Positions 53,646 to 63,511 of a stretch of DNA of 64,000 bases are shown piece by piece. Origin of the DNA: SB11 sp037968475 (lineage in GTDB: Bacteria > Bacteroidota > Bacteroidia > UBA8524); contig JBBKVO010000052.1 in NCBI GenBank assembly GCA_037968475.1, positions 1-64,000 of the forward strand. The letters are read 5' to 3'. A model generated the notes under the pieces. It was not told the origin of the DNA. It saw only the letters and a list, made by a program, of their open reading frames with translations, and searched no databases. The position numbers were made by a program, and so were the translations under genes. Within the stretch, counting starts at the first letter, position 1. Every line of letters starts with the position of its first letter.

Positions 53646-56600
53646 ATGAGAACTATCTTTTTGTTAACGGCAGTTTTACTGCTGTATGGGAGAGGTTTTG
53701 CCCAAACACCGCATTTGTGCGCAACCGACTCCATTTTAAAATCCGACACTACTTACCAGCAAAGAAGCGCAGCATTTGCCGCCCAATTAGCTGAATTTAG
53801 GGCACAGCCCCCCACCACACACGGCTATTGGCCGTATCAAGATAGTATTGGCACACAAAGCATTGTAGCAGGATGCAAAAGAGCCGTATATATAATACCC
53901 GTTGTGGTGCATATTGACGAAAGCGGGGGGACTGTAAACGTATCCGACACCCAAGTATACCAACAAATTGAGATACTAAATACCCGTTATGAAAACTACG
54001 GCATTCGGTTTGCATTAGCCAAAAAACGCCCTAACGGAACGGCATTTACAGGTATAAACCGTTTTAGCGGTTCGTTTGATTACCGTTATGATGTTCTTCC
54101 AAAAGATTATGCGGCAGCAGCCACCCATTATTACGACCCTGAAAAATACTTTAATATTTATGTAGTACCTCAAATACTTAGCTCAACAGGCGACCCCTCC
54201 ACCATTAACGGGTTAAACCAACGCTTTGCCGATTGGCCTGCGGGACCCGATTTGGTGTTGGTACACCATTCAAAATTTGGCGATTATTCCAATTGCAACA
54301 GTTGCGGCACATTAAGCACCAGTAGCAAAGGTGTGGTATTGGTGCATGAAGCAGGACATTATTTGGGACTGCGCGAATTGTGGCAAGGCGGTTGTGCCGA
54401 AGGCAACAATGCAGCTACCTGTGCCACCAAAGGAGATTTGTGCTGCGATACTCGCCCAATTAATGCCAACTACTCGTGCCCCACCCCTAGTGGAAACGAT
54501 TGCAGCTACCACCTAAATATAGCCGACAACCACGAGAACTATATGGACTATACAGGCGAAATATGCCAAACCAATTTTACGCCAGACCAAGTGAGTTTGA
54601 TGCAGGCTACCTTAGAGTTGTTTCGCAACAAATTGGTATCGCCCCAAAACCTAAACAGCCTTAACCTAAACGATTGTTTTGCCAGTGCATGGTTTGATAC
54701 CGATAATAATTTTTTGTGCGATAGTGGTGTATTTACCCTACGTGCCATTGCATACAGCAACGCTATTAGCTACCGATGGACAATACGAAGGGACAGCACG
54801 ACAATACTATTAGATACAACCCTAACAACGGATACCCTTGTATGGGCAGCCGATAGTATAGGCAGATTTACTGTTAGCTTAAGAATTAGATACGGCACGT
54901 TGGATAGTGCTACCGTAAGCCGCACCAATTTTTTACAGGTAGCCGATTGCGGCACTACCATAGCCAGCGAACAAGGTAATTGGTATTTTGGGGCATACGC
55001 TGGGTTAAAATTTACTGCGGGGGGAGCCATTCGAGATGTGAACCCCTTTAGAATAAGGCTTCCCGATAACATTAACACGTCTGAAGGCACGTTTAGCCAC
55101 AGTAGAAATAATGGGCAATTGTTGTTTTATGGTGGGGGTACTTTTTCTAATCCGGGTAGTATGGAAATATATGGTCGTGATTACCTCCAAATGCCCAGCA
55201 GCCCCATTATAGGTGATTTTAGTGCCAGCCAAGCGACGGCGGTAGTACCTTTGCCCGGTGCAGACACCAATCAGTATGTATTGTTTTCAGTTGCAGGAAT
55301 TGATGCTATTCCGTTTAATGGCTTTAGGGCTTCTGTAATTGATATGACCCTTAACGGAGGGTTGGGCGATTTGATACCGTGGGCAATCGACGTACCTATT
55401 CTCCCACCCGCAGGTTATGGGGCATCCACTTTTGATAGTGCAGCAATAGTGAATGAACAGATAACAATTATCCCTAAATGTAACGGTACCGATTATTGGA
55501 TTTTAGTAACCAACTTTAAAGATACAACGCCCTATGAAACAGATATACTTGTGTATTCATTAGACACAAATGGAATACAATATTGGAGTAGAACAAGCTC
55601 GCCTTGGTTTACAGGTTTTGGTGCTGGGCAACTAAAATCCTCACCCGACGGTAATTGGTTATATTTTTGGGGTAAGCTAATGCGATTTGATAAAGCAACA
55701 GGAGCAATTAGCTTTTACAAAACACTGGATAATCGCAATTTAATGGGGGCTTCATTTAGTCCAAATTCTAAGCTGTTGTATACTATTAATGAGCAATCAG
55801 AACTATTGCAGTTTGACCTTGAAAGTAGCAATGATAGCCTTAGTAAAACAAAAATTACTGACTATCCTATCCGACAAGAAAATGTAACTATGCAACTAGC
55901 ACCTGATGACCGTATTTATATCTCTAAGTTTAAGTATAATAGTCTTGCTGTTATACAATTCCCTGATAGTAATATTACTAAACAGCAACCCAACGCTCCA
56001 AAGTATTCATTCAACGGCCCCGTATTGTCTGCCAACGGTATAGGTGGAACTTGCCAAATAGGTCTTCCCAATATGCGTGATGCTAGATACCCTGCACAAA
56101 TACCTTTAGATTTTTCAATGATTGATAGTGCTTGCGGAAATGTTACTTTTATTCCAAATACTGCCTGTGCCAATAGTTTTAGATGGAATTTCGGTGATGG
56201 GGATAGTTCACTAGTAAGAGAACCTAAACATACCTATTTAGATACGGGATTATATACGGTTACCCTCACCATAAATGGGAATACTGTTAGGCAAAAAAGC
56301 ATATTTATAGGCATCCCTTCAAAAATACAGGGCAACGATACTGCCTGTGTTTTTGATAGAAATATGGTAAATTATTCTATTTCCAATTACAACGATGAAT
56401 ACACCTTTACTTGGGGAGTTACAGGCGGTACACCAACCGTTGACCCTAGTAATAACCTTTTTGTATTGTGGGATAGTACAGGTATGGGTAGGATTACTCT
56501 AAGTGCTGTTAATCCAAATAATGGCTGTACAGCAATTGATACCTTACATATTGTAGTTAATTTTCTTGACAGTAACCGTATTTGGCCTGACACCATTCTG

Positions 56601-58703
56601 TGCTCAGGGTCGCCATTACACATTTATGGAAATGTAAGCACTTCAACCTTTGGTGCTGTTTCCTACTTATGGCAATCTAATCGTGATACAGTTTGGAATG
56701 TTACCAATGTTGGAGACACTTTGCAAGACTTGTCAGGCTCTGTTCAGGATACCGCTTTACGGTACCGTAGGGTAGCTACACAAGGTAATTGTCAATTTAC
56801 CAGTAATGTTGAAAAAATAATATTAAGACCTCGTGTAAACATTCAACGCCAACCGCAAAACTCTATTGCCTGTCTTGGCGGTTGGAGAGAATTTACTATT
56901 GGTATTGAAAATCCATCAGGAACAAGTATTAACCCTATATGGAATTATCAGTTTAATGGAGCTAGTAGCTGGAGTTCGTTGTTTTATATAGGAGACACTA
57001 TTCGCGATTACCCGACCACTATTGCCTATGACAGTGCTAAGTACCGTTGTACAATTAATACCCCCTGCGGCACTCTTATTTCAGATACGGGATATGTTTT
57101 AATTGAAAAATCCCCTAATATTATAAGCCACCCACAAAGCCAAACCAAAGCTGCGGGCGACAGTGTAATCTTTACTGTTTCCAGTTCAGCGTTACAACCC
57201 TACTTTACATGGTATTTAAACAGAAATGGCAATACTGTGTGGGACTCAATTGCTGGCGAGCATGATGATACTTTGATAATTCGCAATCTTACTTCTTGTG
57301 AAAACAAAAATAAGTATAGGGTAGTTTCTACTATTTGCAACAATGACACCAGTAATTTAGCTACACTAACTGTTACCAGTCTATCAGACCTTTGGGCAAA
57401 AGACGGTGCTGCCGATATTGGTACAGAACCCAATGTTGACCCAAACAATGATTATTGGGGTAGCCCCGACTTATGGAATTGCTGGCCTGACTCTACTTGT
57501 ATTACCCACAAATCCCCTGAATATGTTGCCGTTGATTGGAATTATGTACGTGCAAAGGTGAGGAATAATGGTTCTGTAACCAGTAACCCTTTTCAAGTAA
57601 AAACATATTGGACATTGGGAGGCTTCTACGAACAATGGCCAAAAAGTTGGCACTACGATACGGTGAATAATGGGCATTATGACTCCATAACAAAGAAACG
57701 TTATCCTATGGGAGGTGAAATAGGCACAGTATCATCCAATGGTATTGGAGCTAATGATACACTTACAGCTACCTACCAATGGGCACCGCCACATCCTAGT
57801 TGGTATGCTACTACTTCTGCATACAATAATAGTAGAATGTCCCACCCGCTATGTATACTATCGCGGATTGAAAGCTGCCCTGATACCCCTTTTGGTATGA
57901 CTTTTCCTGAAATTATCCCTACGGGTGTTAACGTAAAGAATAATAATAACATCGTTACCCGAAATACTGAAGTTTACGACTCTATCGGAACAAATAAGAC
58001 AACACCCGAATGGGTACTTCGTATGGGTAACCAATGGTCGGATGAACGTAAAATCAAATTTACTATTGACAATCCTGTTACTAACTATTGGGATTTAGGC
58101 TATTATGTTCTACAATTAGACCCTCATATTTTCAGTGCTTGGAAAGATGGAGGAAGCAAGGGTGAGGGCTATACGCTCGATGGGAATACCTTCTACATAA
58201 ACGAAGATGGTTTTTTCCTTGACAATATTGTACTTGACCCTAACGAGTGGGGATGGGCACATTTTCAGTTTAGGTTAAACCCTGAAACGGTTATAAGCAC
58301 CGATAGAGGGCAACAAATGTTTAGCTTCGTTCAGTATTCTTCATTATCAGGAGGGGACGATGAAGCGGATGGTGGATTTAACTTCTTGCTGAATTTACAG
58401 CCTGATACCGCCTATATAGACCCGCACGTTGATTCATTAAATTTTGTTATTGCTCCCAACCCAACTTCGGGAAGTACGGTAAATGTGGGGATTACAACCA
58501 ACTTTACTACCTCTTCAGCCGTGTTGTATATTTATGATAACTGGGGGTATTCTATGATAAGCCCAATGGGATTGGGGACTTTAACAGAAGGGGCAAACTC
58601 AAGAACCGTAAATATCTCGGGATTAAGTGCAGGAACATACACAATGGTAATTGTCGCTAATGGGGTTAATTATTCCCGAACATTCATTGTGTTAAATGAA
58701 TAA
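53646..58703 (+). CDS. Large multidomain T9SS protein with M43-like metalloprotease domain
   Basis: 1685 residues. Signal peptide (ending GFAQ), then a pappalysin-like (M43) domain with zinc motif 'VLVHEAGHYLGLREL' (234-244) and Met-turn 'NYMDYTG'. In the HExxHxxGxxH motif the third ligand position (244) is Glu instead of His. Next come a 'NWYFGAYAGLKFTAGG' propeller as in the upstream gene, a PKD domain ('FRWNFGDGDSSLVREPKHTY'), several Ig-like domains, and a T9SS type A sorting domain ('NFVIAPNPTSGSTVNVGI', 'SGLSAGTYTMVIVANG'). It is probably a surface protease or adhesin; activity is uncertain given the altered ligand. Confidence 0.82.
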   Translation: MRTIFLLTAVLLLYGRGFAQTPHLCATDSILKSDTTYQQRSAAFAAQLAEFRAQPPTTHGYWPYQDSIGTQSIVAGCKRAVYIIPVVVHIDESGGTVNVSDTQVYQQIEILNTRYENYGIRFALAKKRPNGTAFTGINRFSGSFDYRYDVLPKDYAAAATHYYDPEKYFNIYVVPQILSSTGDPSTINGLNQRFADWPAGPDLVLVHHSKFGDYSNCNSCGTLSTSSKGVVLVHEAGHYLGLRELWQGGCAEGNNAATCATKGDLCCDTRPINANYSCPTPSGNDCSYHLNIADNHENYMDYTGEICQTNFTPDQVSLMQATLELFRNKLVSPQNLNSLNLNDCFASAWFDTDNNFLCDSGVFTLRAIAYSNAISYRWTIRRDSTTILLDTTLTTDTLVWAADSIGRFTVSLRIRYGTLDSATVSRTNFLQVADCGTTIASEQGNWYFGAYAGLKFTAGGAIRDVNPFRIRLPDNINTSEGTFSHSRNNGQLLFYGGGTFSNPGSMEIYGRDYLQMPSSPIIGDFSASQATAVVPLPGADTNQYVLFSVAGIDAIPFNGFRASVIDMTLNGGLGDLIPWAIDVPILPPAGYGASTFDSAAIVNEQITIIPKCNGTDYWILVTNFKDTTPYETDILVYSLDTNGIQYWSRTSSPWFTGFGAGQLKSSPDGNWLYFWGKLMRFDKATGAISFYKTLDNRNLMGASFSPNSKLLYTINEQSELLQFDLESSNDSLSKTKITDYPIRQENVTMQLAPDDRIYISKFKYNSLAVIQFPDSNITKQQPNAPKYSFNGPVLSANGIGGTCQIGLPNMRDARYPAQIPLDFSMIDSACGNVTFIPNTACANSFRWNFGDGDSSLVREPKHTYLDTGLYTVTLTINGNTVRQKSIFIGIPSKIQGNDTACVFDRNMVNYSISNYNDEYTFTWGVTGGTPTVDPSNNLFVLWDSTGMGRITLSAVNPNNGCTAIDTLHIVVNFLDSNRIWPDTILCSGSPLHIYGNVSTSTFGAVSYLWQSNRDTVWNVTNVGDTLQDLSGSVQDTALRYRRVATQGNCQFTSNVEKIILRPRVNIQRQPQNSIACLGGWREFTIGIENPSGTSINPIWNYQFNGASSWSSLFYIGDTIRDYPTTIAYDSAKYRCTINTPCGTLISDTGYVLIEKSPNIISHPQSQTKAAGDSVIFTVSSSALQPYFTWYLNRNGNTVWDSIAGEHDDTLIIRNLTSCENKNKYRVVSTICNNDTSNLATLTVTSLSDLWAKDGAADIGTEPNVDPNNDYWGSPDLWNCWPDSTCITHKSPEYVAVDWNYVRAKVRNNGSVTSNPFQVKTYWTLGGFYEQWPKSWHYDTVNNGHYDSITKKRYPMGGEIGTVSSNGIGANDTLTATYQWAPPHPSWYATTSAYNNSRMSHPLCILSRIESCPDTPFGMTFPEIIPTGVNVKNNNNIVTRNTEVYDSIGTNKTTPEWVLRMGNQWSDERKIKFTIDNPVTNYWDLGYYVLQLDPHIFSAWKDGGSKGEGYTLDGNTFYINEDGFFLDNIVLDPNEWGWAHFQFRLNPETVISTDRGQQMFSFVQYSSLSGGDDEADGGFNFLLNLQPDTAYIDPHVDSLNFVIAPNPTSGSTVNVGITTNFTTSSAVLYIYDNWGYSMISPMGLGTLTEGANSRTVNISGLSAGTYTMVIVANGVNYSRTFIVLNE

Positions 58704-58734
58704 CTAATTACTTAGGTATATACTGAATACTATT

Positions 58735-58764
58735 AAAAGCTCCGCAATATGCGGAGCTTTTTTT
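58735..58764 (+). terminator. Intrinsic terminator of the 53646 operon
   Basis: Stem AAAAGCTCCGC (58735-58745) / GCGGAGCTTTT (58751-58761), loop AATAT, with the T run continuing to 58764. It ends 1 nt before the ATG of the next gene. Confidence 0.85.
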
Positions 58765-58765
58765 A

Positions 58766-59239
58766 ATGACCTTCAAAGATTTAAAACAAGAGCCAATTAT
58801 TGAATTGCATAAAGTGATGGAACAACTAATTCCAAACAACAGATGGGAAGTTATACAAGGCAAAGTCCACACGCTTCTAAATCAATCACCAGTAAAATAT
58901 TGTGGTTTTGAGCCTTCTGTGCTCCCTGAAAAAGCAGGAGTATATCTTATTACCTTAAAAGATGAAAATGGCGAAGAGCAGCCCTTATATATTGGCGAAA
59001 CCAAAGACCTAAGAGGTGATATATTGTTTAAACGTGCCGCTTATCTTATATCAAACACCAACCAAACCATCTACTGGCCAAAAGGGAACATACCTAAATA
59101 CCTTACTAATTTAGAATTTCTATACCATTATCAACAAAACAGCCTATTACGGTTTATAGAAGAACCCGACACAAAGGACAGGTTAGCATTGGCTGTTGCC
59201 CTAACGTTGGAGCTATCCCCAACATACAGCAACAACTAA
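58766..59239 (+). CDS. GIY-YIG-like nuclease-fold protein
   Basis: 157 residues. 'AGVYLITLKDENGEEQPLYI' then 'GETKDLRGD' gives the GIY-YIG core (GVY...YIG), with the Arg of 'DLR' in the expected position and a Glu-rich C-terminal helix region ('FIEEPDTKDRLAL'). The N-terminal 50 residues are extra. The start codon lies directly after the T tract of the preceding terminator, which is unusual: expression would need read-through or a promoter inside the terminator, unless a later start is used (Met18 or the like). Function unknown. Confidence 0.6.
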   Translation: MTFKDLKQEPIIELHKVMEQLIPNNRWEVIQGKVHTLLNQSPVKYCGFEPSVLPEKAGVYLITLKDENGEEQPLYIGETKDLRGDILFKRAAYLISNTNQTIYWPKGNIPKYLTNLEFLYHYQQNSLLRFIEEPDTKDRLALAVALTLELSPTYSNN

Positions 59240-59242
59240 CCA

Positions 59243-59278
59243 ACACGCCGTTGATTTTTGCCAACACGACGTTTTTGG
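59243..59278. repeat. Element-specific CAACAC..GTTG repeat, copy near 59.2 kb
   Basis: 'CCAACACGCCGTTGATTTTT' followed by 'GCCAACACGACGTTTTTGGC'. A related copy lies near 62798-62834 ('CAACACTCCGTTGATTTTCA'). Both belong to the CAACACGTTGTTG motif family found only in the 40.6-62.8 kb part of the window. Confidence 0.6.
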
Positions 59279-59392
59279 CAGATGATAACTTGCGGGCAAC
59301 CATATTCTATAAACTATGCGGTTTTAAATACTATAAAATCACAGTTCTTACACATCGGTAGTAAGCTGTGTATTCTCATCAAAGTGTTTAGT

Positions 59393-61594
59393 TTACCGAC
59401 CCAAGTAAACCCAATTATTATAGACAGATTTCTTGCCACTTTTACTCAGTAAAGAAATCGTTACCAAGTAATTACCATCTTGACATGGTTTTTCTTTATG
59501 AGTTCCATCCCAACCAAATTCCGAGTCCGAAGAGTTGAAAACAACTTCACCCCATCTGTTATATATTTTTACACTCATCTTAAAACCTTGAAGTAAAGGG
59601 TGTGAAACTTTAAAATAATCATTTAATCCATCGTTATTTGGCGTGAATGAGTTGGGAATAAAAACATTCTCCTGACAGTCTGATTTAATTTGAATTTGTG
59701 CAATTGCCTTACATCCTTTATCATCTGATAACTGCCATGAGTGTATTCCGCTTTCATAAACCGTGTCCACCCATGAACCATTATTTAAAAACAAATAATT
59801 TTCATAACCACACTCTCTAAGGTCAACAATAAGCGGTGCTTCCCAAAAACACCACACCTTTTCTTCTGAAAGGGTAAGTTTCATATCGTCTTTTATACTG
59901 ACTTTTATTGTATCTGATGATGAACACTGACCGTTCTCTGCCCTCAGCCACACCGTAAACGGTGGTATTACCGAAATAGAGGAGGCAGTATCACCATTAG
60001 ACCAGACTTTGGAAAAAGGGGTAGAGGTTTTGATAAGAAACGGACTGTTAGTGCATACAGAAGTATCGCTACCCAACTTAACTAAAGGCACTTTCAGTTC
60101 TTTCACTTCAAAATTGGTTCTCGAACTGCAATATTTATTTGATAATTCGCCCCAAAACATTCCCGTTGACTGAATTTTTTTAGTAATAGTATCCGTGTTA
60201 TCCCACCATGAAACCTTTTCTCCTGCCAATGTATCCACCTCAAATAATATACTCATCCCCTCACAAAAGGCAGTGTCCTTTAACTTTGGTTTTTGAGGCA
60301 GAGGATGGAAAATAATGGTAACAGTATCCTTTAATTCACATTCTTCATATACGACACTTACCCAAACTGTTGATGTATTATTTACTGTTATATTTGGGGT
60401 TATTGTATCTCCCGAAGACCATTTAATGGATTGAAAACCTGATTTGACTGATAATGCCTGTGATTGACCCTCGCATAGTTCTTTATTAACCCCCAAATCA
60501 ATCCAGTTCTTTGATATCAAATATATGTTTATAGTATCAAAGGTGGGCGGACATGAACCCACTGTTTGACTGCATACATAAGTTCCAGACTTATTCATTT
60601 CCTGCTTATAATAATATTTAGGCAATAGCAAATCCCCAAACCATAAATAAGAAGTGTTTTTATTAAGAATTGTAGGTTGGATTGTGATTTTGTCCAATGC
60701 GCAAAGTGAAGTATCATTAGGAAGGAAATGGTTTGTTCCTTCATAAATGTGTATCCACTTTGAATAAGCTAAGTCTTTACTATGAATAGTATCACGAAAG
60801 TAAAGTTTCAGAAGAAAGCTGTCGGAAGAATGATATATATGCCATGCTTTACTTGTGTTTATAAAGCTGTCCGATTGTGTTTGCGGGTCGCCAAAATCCC
60901 ATTTAAAACTGAAGGGTTGGCGGATTAAATCAAGTTGAAACGATATTGTATCCCCGATACAGTTTTTATTATAAGATACTAATACAGGGACATCAGGGCA
61001 TTCTGTTTTATATCCACTTGGAAGAAGGCAATTACAAAATATTTTCGTTAAGCCATTGTAAGCACAATCTAAAATCTTTATTGAGCAAATCCTAGTGTAA
61101 TCGTCATAGATTATCCCCTGTTCGCTGCCAATTCCCTCTATCCAAGAAATTTCAAAATAAGATTGGTACACACTTTTAAGCCGTATAATTTTTCTGTTTA
61201 CTCCGTATAAATCAACCATATCAACCTGTGTAACCATCATTCTTTCAGGTTTCCCAAACACCATAAGCGTTATGGATTCATTCATCTCTAATGAGAAATC
61301 ATAATACACCCGCCACTTATTGTTTTCGTAAATAAACACTTTATACTGGCTTGTATCTTCTTTGAAAACGCCAAGTCTTGTTTTTGTAAGATAGTCCTGA
61401 ATGATATAAGATTTATCTTGCCCAATAAAAGTGTCTTTTTGGATTATTTGAAACTCATTACCCATAAATCCGTTTAATCCTCCTGTGCTTACCATCCACG
61501 TATTAGTTTCAAAAACAGGGTTATATGCAAGCAATGCCGAATAGAAAGCTAATTTAAACAGCACCAATCCTAATAATTTCCGTAACATAAGCAT
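59393..61594 (-). CDS. Secreted protein with T9SS type B (gliding-motility-type) sorting domain
   Basis: 733 residues. The signal peptide (up to about residue 22) is followed by a beta-rich region, a PKD-like domain ('FSFKWDFGDPQTQSDSFI'), several Ig-like units with evenly spaced Cys, and a C-terminal type B domain: 'NVFIPNSFTPNNDGLNDYFK', 'IYNRWGEVVFNSSDSEFGWD' and 'DGNYLVTISLLSKSGKK'. Type B cargo usually stays cell-associated or is secreted through PorE-like partners. It is encoded opposite to the upstream T9SS genes. The first Met (61594) or the third residue Met (61588) could start it. Confidence 0.88.
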   Translation of the reverse strand: MLMLRKLLGLVLFKLAFYSALLAYNPVFETNTWMVSTGGLNGFMGNEFQIIQKDTFIGQDKSYIIQDYLTKTRLGVFKEDTSQYKVFIYENNKWRVYYDFSLEMNESITLMVFGKPERMMVTQVDMVDLYGVNRKIIRLKSVYQSYFEISWIEGIGSEQGIIYDDYTRICSIKILDCAYNGLTKIFCNCLLPSGYKTECPDVPVLVSYNKNCIGDTISFQLDLIRQPFSFKWDFGDPQTQSDSFINTSKAWHIYHSSDSFLLKLYFRDTIHSKDLAYSKWIHIYEGTNHFLPNDTSLCALDKITIQPTILNKNTSYLWFGDLLLPKYYYKQEMNKSGTYVCSQTVGSCPPTFDTINIYLISKNWIDLGVNKELCEGQSQALSVKSGFQSIKWSSGDTITPNITVNNTSTVWVSVVYEECELKDTVTIIFHPLPQKPKLKDTAFCEGMSILFEVDTLAGEKVSWWDNTDTITKKIQSTGMFWGELSNKYCSSRTNFEVKELKVPLVKLGSDTSVCTNSPFLIKTSTPFSKVWSNGDTASSISVIPPFTVWLRAENGQCSSSDTIKVSIKDDMKLTLSEEKVWCFWEAPLIVDLRECGYENYLFLNNGSWVDTVYESGIHSWQLSDDKGCKAIAQIQIKSDCQENVFIPNSFTPNNDGLNDYFKVSHPLLQGFKMSVKIYNRWGEVVFNSSDSEFGWDGTHKEKPCQDGNYLVTISLLSKSGKKSVYNNWVYLGR

Positions 61595-61953
61595 CGTTTT
61601 ATTTACTTAATAGAGCCAACAGGATTGTATTATGATGCTTAATAGAAATTGTTTTTTGTATAAAAATATATTTAAAAAATTCAACCCTATATTTTATTCC
61701 AATTTAAACCTTACTCCATCCCTAAGAAGGTGTCCCATTAAAAAATGGGACACTACTATCTGCTTTGTGTCTTGTCCTAAAGCACCATTGAGGTTCGGTA
61801 ATGCTATGTTTTGAAGTCTTTACCAATTATTTCTTTTATGAAAATGGCAGCCAATTTTTGGGTAGGTTATTAAACAAGTATTTTATACAAACTCAAAGCA
61901 ACAACCTACCGATTAAATATCTCTTAAAGTATCATACTTAAATTAAACTCCTG
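61595..61953. other. Intergenic region with GTGTCCCATT hairpin
   Basis: 359 nt between divergent genes. A perfect hairpin GTGTCCCATT-AAAA-AATGGGACAC lies at 61730-61753, similar in design to the GTGTTCC palindromes of this element. No coding region is seen. Confidence 0.5.
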
Positions 61954-62733
61954 ATGAAAAACACTAATCGTATTGCAGTTGCAATTACATTATTACTACT
62001 TCTTAATAGCTGTAAACGGGAAAATGAGGATGCCCTTAACACAGTTCCATTAGAAAAAATTAAACCCATTGGGGTTTTAAACTCCCCATCTTCTGATATT
62101 ACCCTTGCATCAGGGGAGAAATTTACAATTACTGGTGAAATTTCTGATAACGAAGCATTGGAAAAGTATATAGTAAATGTAGTTTACCTCAATAAGCCAC
62201 AGGTTAATCCAACGACCCCTTTTTTTAACTGGGACACAACAGTATATGTTACGGGGGTATCCGCGTCTTTTGCACACACAATAACAGTCCCCGTTAATGT
62301 TGCATCAGGCTTGTATACTTTAATCATTGAGGTAGATGATAAAGCGGGGAACAAGAACACTTTATCACAAAGAAAGATTGCTTTAAAAAATTCACAAGAT
62401 TCTTTGATATCTGATTTGGCTTCAATTTATACCCCTTATCCCAATACAAATAATACCATCAACTTGGATGGCACAAGCAACATAGAATATAACTTTAAGG
62501 CATGGGATTATCAAAGCGGGGTAAACAGGATAGAAATAAAACTGCTTAATTTAAGTTCAGACAGTATTTATTATTACAAAGAACTTAGACTGAATGGTAG
62601 CGGTTTTGATTATAAAAGTGGTAGCATTCCTTTTTTGTCAAACTGGCCAAAAGGAGACTATCAGTTAACAGCCCTCTTATTTGATGTAAAAAATAATTTT
62701 GTATCGGCCATTAATAAGGTGAGTTGGAAATAG
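61954..62733 (+). CDS. Putative lipoprotein with cadherin/Ig-like (DUF4625-like) fold
   Basis: 259 residues with lipobox 'LLNSC' (Cys at about 20). The mature part opens with 'PIGVLNSPSSDITLASGEKF' and 'TITGEISDNEALEKYIVNV', and continues with 'VASGLYTLIIEVDDKAGNKN', typical of two Ig-like surface domains; DUF4625 is my best family guess. Likely a surface lipoprotein carried by the element. Confidence 0.7.
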   Translation: MKNTNRIAVAITLLLLLNSCKRENEDALNTVPLEKIKPIGVLNSPSSDITLASGEKFTITGEISDNEALEKYIVNVVYLNKPQVNPTTPFFNWDTTVYVTGVSASFAHTITVPVNVASGLYTLIIEVDDKAGNKNTLSQRKIALKNSQDSLISDLASIYTPYPNTNNTINLDGTSNIEYNFKAWDYQSGVNRIEIKLLNLSSDSIYYYKELRLNGSGFDYKSGSIPFLSNWPKGDYQLTALLFDVKNNFVSAINKVSWK

Positions 62734-63128
62734 TGTTGTGTCTATAAACATCACAAACACATTGTTTATTGCTATCAACGTAGTGTTGCAACAAATTAGC
62801 AACACTCCGTTGATTTTCACCAACGCTGTGTTTTTAAAGCAGATTATATCATTGAAAATTAAATATTTACCAAAAAAAAACATTGTTTTTGAGGGGTAAA
62901 TTGGTCTCGCCTTTCTGACAATAGCAACTTTACCAAAACATTATTGTATGATAAAGAACAGACGATAAACCATGATAAGAGCCAATGTGAAACAATCCAA
63001 AACGATTGCAATTAATTGTAAACAATCAACATTGTTTGTAATAAACACGAAACAATTGGCATTTTTAGGCATTAATCGTCATAAACAGTAACCCATAAAC
63101 TTCTACTGCTCCATTTTCGTGGCAACAA
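62734..63128. other. AT-rich region with iteron-like ACAATC/GATTGT words
   Basis: 395 nt upstream of the recombinase module. It holds a CAACAC..GTTG-type repeat (about 62798-62834). Between about 62990 and 63055 it has clustered words: AACAATCC, ACGATTGCAATTAATTGT, AAACAATCAACATTGTTTGT and GAAACAATTGGC. Such clusters can be binding sites of a replication or recombination protein. No gene is seen. Confidence 0.5.
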
Positions 63129-63320
63129 ATGAAAATGGACACATCGCTTTCCACTAGCAAAGCACCCGTTTCAACTTCCAACACCTCTGCCATAGACAAA
63201 CTAAGGCAATGTAAAGGCTATGAACACCTATCGGACAAACAAGCCCTCCATATTCTCCAAACCCTAGAGTCCCTTTGTCAAATAGCCGTACAAGCCTTTG
63301 CACCTTCTGAAAACCAATAA
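63129..63320 (+). CDS. Small protein upstream of the serine recombinase
   Basis: 63 residues. A Ser/Thr-rich N-terminus is followed by a helical part 'AIDKLRQCKGYEHLSDKQAL' and 'HILQTLESLCQIAVQAF'. It resembles the small helical proteins that precede serine recombinase genes on Bacteroidota elements. It lies 191 nt before the recombinase start. Function unknown. Confidence 0.6.
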   Translation: MKMDTSLSTSKAPVSTSNTSAIDKLRQCKGYEHLSDKQALHILQTLESLCQIAVQAFAPSENQ

Positions 63321-63511
63321 TTCCTTATTGGACTAGCAATGCGTGAAAAACAGTACCCTCAATCAAAAAAATAAAACGCTAATTACCACATATATAGGTC
63401 AATATTCAGCAATCCTGTGGAAATAAAAAGAGGCAGACTTGCCCTCGTGGAACATTAATTGCGCGTGGAACATCTATAAATACTACAAATTTAAAATCAG
63501 CTATCCCGACT

